A DNA stretch of 22,787 nt from Prorocentrum cordatum (Eukaryota > Sar > Dinophyceae > Prorocentrales > Prorocentraceae): the NCBI GenBank assembly GCA_963575745.1, contig CAUYUJ010015690.1:295169-317955 (forward strand), given 5' to 3'. The position numbers and the translations under genes were made by a program. Below the pieces are notes generated by a model that was given only the letters and a program-made list of their open reading frames with translations, was not told where the DNA came from and made no database searches. Positions 17,625-22,787 of the stretch are shown piece by piece (the first letter of the stretch is position 1; every line of letters begins with the position of its first letter).

Positions 17625-17693
17625 TCGAGAGGCAGAATCGCTGCTGCAAGCCAAAATCGAGAGGCAGAATCGCTGCTGCAAGCCAAAATGGCT
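17625..17693 (-). repeat. 32-bp tandem duplication containing SL-like cores
   Basis: Copies at 17625-17656 and 17657-17688 are identical as read. On the minus strand each contains TTTTGGCTTGCAGCAGCG, and the upstream one extends to AGCCATTTTGGCT (17693-17681), the central 13 bases of DinoSL. The 3' end (TGC instead of CAAG) does not match, so the SL reading is tentative. Duplicated leader pieces would be expected after repeated rounds of trans-splicing and reinsertion, but here the downstream 19 bases are duplicated too, so simple tandem duplication is enough. Confidence 0.55.
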
Positions 17694-17999
17694 CCTCCCT
17701 CCCTCGTCCCTCTCCCTCTCCCTCCCCTTCCCTCCCTTATCCTCTTCCTCGTCCTCCCACAGGGGCGCCATAAGTTCAAGGGGCCAGCGGAGGACGCGCC
17801 AGGACCCTTCAGGACGCGTCAGGACCGAAACGCCGAGGAAGGCCGCGTGGGCCCTCCTCCCCAAGGGCCCGAGGGCCCGAAACAAGCTCGCTATACGTTG
17901 TCACCGCGCACCTTTAGCTTAGATTCCAGAGCCGCAGGCCCAGGACATACACACATAATCCTGACATGTTTCTCAACAGCGTTTGATAATAGTTTAAGA
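17694..17999. other. pyrimidine tract then no gene
   Basis: 17694-17760 is CCTC-rich on the plus strand. The remainder has short direct repeats (AGGACGCGYCAGGACC near 17790-17825) and no convincing frame. Confidence 0.4.
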
Positions 18000-18262
18000 T
18001 GGCACCGAGACGCATCTAATAACCATCTAAGACACATATAAGATACACCTGATATACATATGAGATAAACAAATACATCTGAAATGCACCTACTATAACA
18101 TACGATAAAGATAAATCTAAGGTAAACATAAGATAAATCTGAGATAAATATAAGATAAATCTAAGATACATCTTAGATACATCTGAGATAAATCTGAGAT
18201 AAATCTAAGGTAAATCTAAGATAAATCTAAGATAAATCTAATATGAAAAAAGCGATGCTAAG
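18000..18262 (+). repeat. ATCTAAGATAA tandem repeat
   Basis: Units of about 11-12 bases (AATCTAAGATAA with variants CTGAGAT, ATAAGAT, ATACATCT) run tandemly in one orientation. It is the same family as 12797-13090 and continues after the A-rich tract at 18552-18630. Confidence 0.88.
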
Positions 18263-18278
18263 ATGAGTTAGATCTAAG

Positions 18279-18346
18279 GAAAAAAAAAAAAAAAAAAAGA
18301 AAAATAAAAAAAAAAAAAAAAAAAAGAGAAAAGATAAAAAAACAAA

Positions 18347-18378
<32 letters not shown>

Positions 18379-18521
18379 AAAAAAAAAAATAAAAAAAAGA
18401 AAGAATAAAAAAAAAAAAAAAAAACAAAAAAAAAAAAAAAAAAAAAAAAAACAAAGAAAAAAAAAAAAAAAAACAAAAAAAAAAAAGAAAAAAAAAAAAA
18501 AAAAAAAAAATAAAACAAAAC

Positions 18522-18551
<30 letters not shown>
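18279..18551 (+). repeat. ~270-bp A-rich tract
   Basis: Nearly pure A on the plus strand with scattered single G, T or C interruptions, flanked on both sides by ATCTAAGATAA units, so it sits inside that array. It is much longer than a normal poly(A) tail of an inserted cDNA, and no coding sequence ends at it. Confidence 0.92.
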
Positions 18552-18552
<1 letters not shown>

Positions 18553-18810
18553 AGAAAAATCTAAGATAAATCTAAGATAAATCTAAGACACGTCTGAGAT
18601 ACATCCAGGATAAATCTAACGTAAATCTATGGAACAACTAAAGTAAATATATGTGCATTTTCCTGACATAGAATTCAAGACACGTTAAGGTAAGGTTCGT
18701 ATTTAAGTTAAGGTGCGCAAAGGTAAGGTACACATTTAAGGTTGGAAATTAAGTTAAGGTTTCGGTGTTTAAGTAAAGGTTCAATAATCTAAGTTAAAGG
18801 TGCGCTCCGG
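18552..18810 (+). repeat. TCTAAG then TTAAG repeat zone
   Basis: ATCTAAGATAA units end near 18630 and TTAAGG(T)-type words continue to about 18800. Shared words with 7387-7640 include GGAACAACTAAAGTAAAT (18631-18648). Both zones have the same plus-strand orientation although the retroelement tails beside them point in opposite directions. Confidence 0.8.
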
Positions 18811-19107
18811 AATTTTAAGGGGCCCCGATCCATATGGGAGGGCCTGGGCGGGCCGGGCAGGCGCGGCGTGCGTTGCGCTCCCTTCGGGGCCGGCCCTAAC
18901 GCCGGGCGAGCCTCGCAGCCTCCCCGCCGCCCGGGGGCCGATCCCCCCGCAGGTGGGACAGGGCGCCGGGTGGTCGGGCGGGCTTTGCAGGCTCGCTCAG
19001 CGCGAATGCGAGGGAGGGCGGGGAGGGTGAGAGCAGGAGGAGGAGGGGGAGGGGGAGGGGGAGGAGGAGGGCAGCAGCCGCGGCAGGTCGGGGGAAGGGA
19101 GGCATTT
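18811..19107 (-). pseudogene. 3' region of the non-LTR retroelement
   Basis: Downstream of the retroelement stop codon on the minus strand, this GC-rich 3' flank ends with CCATATGGATCGGGGCCCCT and TTCCGGA, matching the tail at 7353-7386 in inverse orientation. It includes a GGA/GGGGA patch at 19030-19075. The element boundary is probably close to 18811; no poly(A) of the right polarity is present there. Confidence 0.5.
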
Positions 19108-20098
19108 TTACCTGCGCGCGGCATGCACCAGCGCCGCGCAGGAGAGCCCCAGGTAACGGACCTTCGCCGCGAGCTCCCCGAGGTCGTCGGTGTCGGCGAG
19201 CACCCACTCCGCCAGCCCCGGCGGCGGCGCCCATACCTCCAGCAGGGCGGCACGGAGCGCATCAGAACCCGAGCACCGGACCAGCAGGTGGTGCAGCCCA
19301 GCCGGCTCTCGGCCGCACAAGGCACAGGTGGTCGGCAGGCGGGCCGCCCCCACGCCCCAGATGGCAGTTGGCAGCTCGGACGTGACACGCGCCACGCACC
19401 AGGCGCGGTGGAACCTCCATTGGGTCTGGCCCCAGGAGGCCCAACGGAGCTCCTCCGGCCAGGCCTGCCGCAGGGGAAGGACAGCCGCGATCGGCAGCAG
19501 CCCCGTGTCGTTGAGCTTGGCCAGCTGCTCGCAAAACCACACCCTTTCCGCTTCCCGCACCCGCGGGATAACGCAGGACCGCGCCCATAGCCGCACCACC
19601 CTGCGGCGGGCCGCCGGTCCCTCCGCCGCCGCGGTTTTCAGCTCGTCGGGCGGCGGCCCCACCCCGAGGCTCCGAGCCACCGCGGCTGCGTCCTGGAGCC
19701 AAGTGCCTCTGCCTCTTGCCAGCGCCGCCTGGACCGCGGGCGCGACGGGCGAGCCTTCGGGGAGCACCAGCAGCCGAGCCCACGCCAGAATGATGCGCTG
19801 GGCGACTTTGGCGGCCACGCGCGTCAACAGTCGCGTCTCCAGGAAGACGCGGAGGTAGCCCCCATCGCCAAAGGACGTGCCCGGAGGGAGCCCCACGAGC
19901 GCCTTCGCCGCGTCGTAGTATGCGCGGTTTAGCTGGGCCGCGACCGCGGCCCAGCCACGCGCATGGCTCGCCAGCAGCTCCGTGCCATACAGCGCGGCGG
20001 ACTCGACGCGGCTCGGGACCTGACCAACGATCATGGGGAGGCCGAACCCCTGGTCCGAGAGAGCGGCCGTCAGTCGTCGCGCGCCGTCCCGGAGGGGA
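19108..20098 (-). pseudogene. non-LTR (LINE-like) retrotransposon ORF, C-terminal part, 5'-truncated
   Basis: The frame ends at TAA 19108-19110 and is open for about 330 codons until it enters a (TCC)n tract. It has GC-rich but genuine protein character: RVESAALYGTELLASHARGW, LNRAYYDAAKALVGLPPGTS, FLETRLLTRVAAKVAQRIIL and RLPTTCALCGREPAGLHHLL. The last begins a CxxC-x7/8-H-x4/5-C zinc-knuckle-like motif (CALCG through LLVRC). This order, helical thumb-like region then zinc knuckle near the C-terminus, is typical of LINE reverse-transcriptase proteins downstream of the catalytic domain. The catalytic part is absent: upstream of the tract I find only Pro/Ala/Arg-rich frames. The methionine at 20238 lies beyond the triplet repeat and is not a credible start. 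Truncation at the 5' side is normal for LINEs; joining exactly at a GGA tract is unusual. Confidence 0.65.
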
Positions 20099-20200
20099 GG
20101 AGGAGGAGGAGGAGGAGGAGGAGGAGGAGGAGGAGGAGGAGGAGGAGGAGAGGAGGAGGAGGAGGAGGAGGAGGAGGGAGGAGGAGGGAGGAGTGGAGGC
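20096..20200 (+). repeat. (GGA)n tract at the truncation point of the retroelement
   Basis: About thirty GGA units with few interruptions. To the right, after a C-run, comes CCCCTCGTGCGCGCCGCCAA at 20219-20238, the same 20 bases that border the GGA tract at 7118-7180. Confidence 0.9.
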
Positions 20201-20360
20201 GGCCCGCCCCCACCCCCCCCCCTCGTGCGCGCCGCCAACGGAGAGGAGGGGCCCCCGCGGAGCCGCCGGGGCGCGGGGCCCGCGAGGAGGGCTCCGCTCT
20301 GCCGGAGCCCGCCGCGGGCCCGCGGGAGCGGGCGGGGCCGGCGGCGGGCTGCTGCAGGGC

Positions 20361-20408
20361 GGAGGCCCCGCTGGCGGGGGCCCCGCCGGCACCCCGCTCT
20401 TAGGAGAG
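20361..20408 (+). repeat. 48-bp GC-rich hairpin repeat, copy 1
   Basis: Begins GGAGGCCCCGCTGGCGGGGG and ends CACCCCGCTCTTAGGAGAG. GGCGGGG/CCCCGCC forms a stem. Followed by TCGGGTCGGGCGAAAGGGGG and a 113-bp hairpin unit. Confidence 0.9.
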
Positions 20409-20455
20409 TCGGGTCGGGCGAAAGGGGGGGGATTGGGAAAGGGGGGGGGTACGAT

Positions 20456-20568
20456 CAGAGCCCCGAATCATCAGTGGTAACTCGGGTCAGGGATAACTCG
20501 GGTTCGGTTTTCGGGAACCCGAACCCGAGTTACCCCGGACCCGAGTTACCCTGGATAACTCGGGCGCC
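20456..20568 (+). repeat. 113-bp hairpin element, single unit
   Basis: Starts CAGAGCCCCGAATCATCAGT and ends CTCGGGCGCC. Same internal order of TAACTCGGG and CCCGAGTTA as at 4865-5090, with a loop around GGTTTTCGGGAA. Confidence 0.92.
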
Positions 20569-20731
20569 CAATACGAAATTTGCTGCATGCAGCTGGTTCC
20601 GGCCTCACGGAGGGGCCCATTCCTCGATGCATGGCCGCCTCCGGCGCCGGGGGGCGCCGGGAAGATCAGCTACGTGAGCTGATTCTCAAACCCCCCTTTG
20701 CTATCCCCCCCTTTCGCCCGACCCGAAGGGT

Positions 20732-20779
20732 GGAGGCCCCGCTGGCGGGGGCCCCGCCAGCACCCCGCTCTTAGGAGAG
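20732..20779 (+). repeat. 48-bp GC-rich hairpin repeat, copy 2
   Basis: Differs from copy 1 by one base noticed, which makes the inner stem perfect: GCTGGCGGGG pairs with CCCCGCCAGC. Just to its left, TTTCGCCCGACCCGA (about 20712-20726) is the reverse complement of the sequence that follows copy 1, giving a 23-bp inverted pair (20409-20431 with 20704-20726). Confidence 0.9.
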
Positions 20780-20919
20780 TCGAGAAGAAGGACAACAGCA
20801 CGCAAACATAAACTCACCACCCACCAAACCACCCCAACCCAACCCGAAGGTCTCGATTTGCCCTACATTTCCAGCTTGGGGGGGTCGGGGAACGTCGAGA
20901 AAGCACATATGGCGCTGGC

Positions 20920-20967
20920 GGAGGCCCCGCTGGCGGGGGCCCCGCCGGCACCCCGCTCTTAGGAGAG
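20920..20967 (+). repeat. 48-bp GC-rich hairpin repeat, copy 3
   Basis: Same sequence as copy 1. The following GGGCGAAAGGGGGGGGATTG and the step into the 113-bp hairpins also match copy 1, so 20361-20568 and 20920-21121 are a segmental duplication. Confidence 0.9.
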
Positions 20968-21008
20968 CCGGGCGAAAGGGGGGGGATTGGGAAAGGGGGG
21001 GGTACGAT

Positions 21009-21339
21009 CAGAGCCCCGAATCATCAGGGGTAACTCGGGTCAGGGATAACTCGGGTTCCTTTTTCGGGAATCCGAGCCCGAGTTACCCCGGACCCGAGTT
21101 ACCCCGGATAACTCGGGCGTCCAGAGCCCCGAATCATCAGGGGTAACTCGGGTCAGGGATAACTCGGGTTCGGTTTTCGGGAACCCAAACCCGAGTTACC
21201 CCGGACCCGAGTTACCCCGGATAACTCGGGCGTCCAGAGCCCCGAATCATCAGGGGTAACTCGGGTCAGGGATAACTCGGGTTCGGTTTTCGGGAACCCG
21301 AACCCGAGTTACCCCGGACCCGAGTTACCCCGGATAACT
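21009..21339 (+). repeat. 113-bp hairpin element, three tandem units (last truncated)
   Basis: Units start at 21009, 21122 and 21235, exactly 113 apart. The long stem in the first spans about 21027-21105. The third ends abruptly after GGATAACT at 21339, lacking the final CGGGCGTCC. Units differ by a few bases, mainly in the loop. Confidence 0.93.
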
Positions 21340-21911
21340 GGCTCGTGTATAGGGGGTAGCGCGCGTCGCTTTGGTAGCTCGATAAGTTCGGCGGATCCAC
21401 CTCCGAGTCCATTTGCGCGCGCGATACCCGACGGACTCGCGCGCCAGAGCGCGCCAAAAGAGGCCGGATGGATAGCAAAACGTGCCGGACACATTCCATG
21501 CGACGTACGTCTACACTCGCGCGATGGCAGCCCCGCGTCTTCCCGCGTTACATTGGCAGGGTACCTGCGAATGCGCTAATGGTTTTTGCGGTGGCGCCGC
21601 ACTATAAACCCGTCGCGATCCAGCGACGCACGCGGCCCCGGGCCCAGACGTCGTCAGCGATGGCATTAATTTTTTTCGGCGTATTATTGAAACGTTGGGC
21701 CATCAAGCGTAAACTCCCCCTAAGATTTACCAAGCCGCGCGGGGGCCGAATGCGAACGCCGTGCGGCCCGCGTACCGTCAGCGCGCGAACAGACTTAACA
21801 TCTCGCCGTGGGCGCGACGAATGCGGGCCGCCTTTAAAGCGCCAGGCGCATCGCGTGCGAAACAACCCTATCCGACTCGTGCGCGAAGCAAGTTTTGATA
21901 CGCTTGTGGCC
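21340..21911. other. no confident gene
   Basis: A plus-strand frame starting at 21468 runs 269 codons but is Arg/Ala/Cys-rich, and its second half is made by the short repeat at 21912-22205. The first half has no recognisable motif. Confidence 0.4.
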
Positions 21912-22205
21912 CGTGCGCGAGACGCATGCGAATCGCGAGCCGCTCGCCTGCGAACTGCGCGCAAATCACTTGCGAACCGCGCGCGGACTGCATGCGAGGC
22001 GCATGCGAACGGAGTGCAGCGTGCTACTCAGATGCAGCCGAATGCGAAACGCATGCGACCGCGTGCGTCGAGCATGCCAATCGTACGTGCGCCGCACACA
22101 GGACGCATATGGGATCTGCACATCAACCGCATGCGAAACGCACGAGGCGCGACCGAACCGCATTGCGACAGGTTGGCAGCCGCATGCGGCCCGCATGTAA
22201 ATTGT
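21912..22205 (+). repeat. degenerate GCATGCGAA motif at ~10-bp spacing
   Basis: Variants of GCATGCGAA(N)CGC recur along the segment, for example near 21924, 21947, 21970, 21991, 22001, 22042, 22052, 22063, 22130 and 22181. Many gaps are 10-11 bases or multiples of that. Open frames of 73-132 codons on both strands overlap here and are explained by the repeat. Confidence 0.65.
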
Positions 22206-22261
22206 ATGCATACCGTATGTCGAACGCAGCGCAACGCAGCGAAGCACATCCCAGAGCGTCG

Positions 22262-22329
22262 CAGTTTGAGTCCTTAGGAGCCCACAGAAGTCAATGGGAG
22301 TCCTTCGGAGCCCGTCGCACCTGATGCGT
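22262..22329 (+). repeat. 27-bp imperfect direct repeat
   Basis: GAGTCCTTAGGAGCCC at 22269 recurs as GAGTCCTTCGGAGCCC at 22296. Confidence 0.75.
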
Positions 22330-22620
22330 GTTGTGTATTTAAACGTATATGTATATACATATCTATATATATATATGCATTATGTATGTGTATATATATA
22401 TATGTATACATGCGCTCATTTGCTTATCTGCATTTATGTAAGTACACATGCGTCTGTACATGTTCGTTCTATGTATTTTCGTACCAGCCAGTGCTTAATA
22501 CATATACATACATATATGTACATATATATATATATATATGATCTGTGGTGCTCCTAGACGCCAGGCCATGTAGTGCTACACGCGTGTACACGTACATTTT
22601 TATATGCACACATACAACAT
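22330..22620 (+). repeat. TA/CA microsatellite region
   Basis: ATATATATGCATTATGTATG-type alternation at 22345-22420, again CATACATATATGTACATATA at 22500-22540, and CACATACAACATATCC to 22620. Confidence 0.85.
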
Positions 22621-22639
22621 ATCCAATACACCCTATTGG

Positions 22640-22787
22640 CATTCGGCCATTCCCGCCACCGCGCCTGGGTTATGTGGCAGAGGCCTCATGTATGTTCGTT
22701 GGGATCTCGTGGGGAGGCCTGCCGGGGCCTGTTGGACGCCGCTTTGGGGCTTCTAGGAAGCCGTTTTTTTTGCCTATTGTAAATTTC
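22640..22787 (+). repeat. left edge of another TTGGGGCCTC block
   Basis: ATTCCCGCCACCGCGCCTGG corresponds to ATCCCGCCACCGGGTTTGG near 3405. It is followed, as there, by GGGTT, a GGAGGCCTGCCGGGGCC-type run and CCGTTTTTTTTGCC. TTCGTTGGGATCTCGTGG also matches TTCGTCGGGATCTCGTGG near 4180. The window ends inside it. Confidence 0.65.

Noticed and set aside
18279-18551. poly(A) tail of a retroposed transcript
   Set aside because: It lies inside a satellite array with units on both sides, is far too long, and has the wrong polarity for the adjacent minus-strand retroelement.
19108-20238. complete 376-aa gene starting at the methionine at 20238
   Set aside because: The first ~45 codons are a C-run and (TCC)n triplet repeat; the real protein sequence begins after it and lacks the catalytic part of the family.
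21468-22277. 269-codon plus-strand frame
   Set aside because: Cys/Arg/Ala bias and overlapping frames are explained by the GCATGCGAA repeats; no domain is visible in the remainder.
1-22787. tRNA, rRNA, snRNA or SL RNA genes
   Set aside because: I looked for conserved cores and clover-leaf patterns by eye and saw none; a covariance-model scan would be needed to exclude them.

Overview
The window looks like nuclear DNA of a dinoflagellate. The best evidence is a near-exact copy of the conserved 22-nt dinoflagellate spliced leader (DinoSL) in genomic DNA at 15669-15690 (20 of 22 bases by eye, not followed by an SL RNA gene body). Weaker SL-like sequences lie 60-71 bases before the likely start codons of two minus-strand genes. 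Low gene density, long GGA/TCC tracts, probable non-GT splice donors and a large load of hairpin-forming repeats fit the same assignment. I cannot fix the genus; a Prorocentrum-, Polarella- or Symbiodinium-like genome would all be compatible.

Layout. 1-3400: no confident gene; GA- and TCC-rich tracts and short repeats. 3400-5150: degenerate TTGGGGCCTC repeats in two blocks, a 48-bp tandem repeat of paired hairpins, and a two-unit array of a 113-bp hairpin element inside a direct duplication. 5350-8050: purine-rich tracts, a large foldback at 6816-6937, a short retroelement-tail remnant ending at 7386, and TTAAG/TCTAAG repeats. 8110-8292: coiled-coil coding fragment. 8883-10712 (minus): intact intronless 609-codon ORF, probably a dinoflagellate transposase-like protein. 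10740-13260: pyrimidine-rich DNA, a 122-bp hairpin (11769-11890), a 71-bp tandem duplication and a head-to-head TCTTAGAT/ATCTAAGA array. 13341-15000 (minus): a probable three-exon gene whose second intron is a ~320-bp foldback between 8-bp direct repeats. 15070-16000: SL relics, microsatellites, TGCCACGAGCCAC repeats. 16113-17620 (minus): a probable two-exon gene. 18000-18850: ATCTAAGATAA repeats, a ~270-bp A-rich tract and an inverted copy of the retroelement tail. 19108-20098 (minus): 3' part of a non-LTR retrotransposon ORF with a zinc-knuckle motif, cut off at a GGA tract. 20360-21340: duplicated 48-bp GC hairpins plus four more 113-bp hairpin units. 21900-22787: ~10-bp-spaced GCATGCGAA motifs, TA microsatellites, and the edge of another TTGGGGCCTC block.

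Reading as a whole. The two multi-exon genes lie head-to-tail on the minus strand. Each carries an SL-like sequence just upstream of its start, as expected if each derives from a trans-spliced mRNA that was reverse transcribed and reinserted. Such copies should begin without introns, so the introns now present, one of them a foldback element between direct repeats, may be later insertions (introners). The retroelement fragment, transposase-like gene and hairpin families supply plausible machinery, but no link between them is shown. All exon joins, homology calls and element boundaries were made by eye and need transcript data and database searches.
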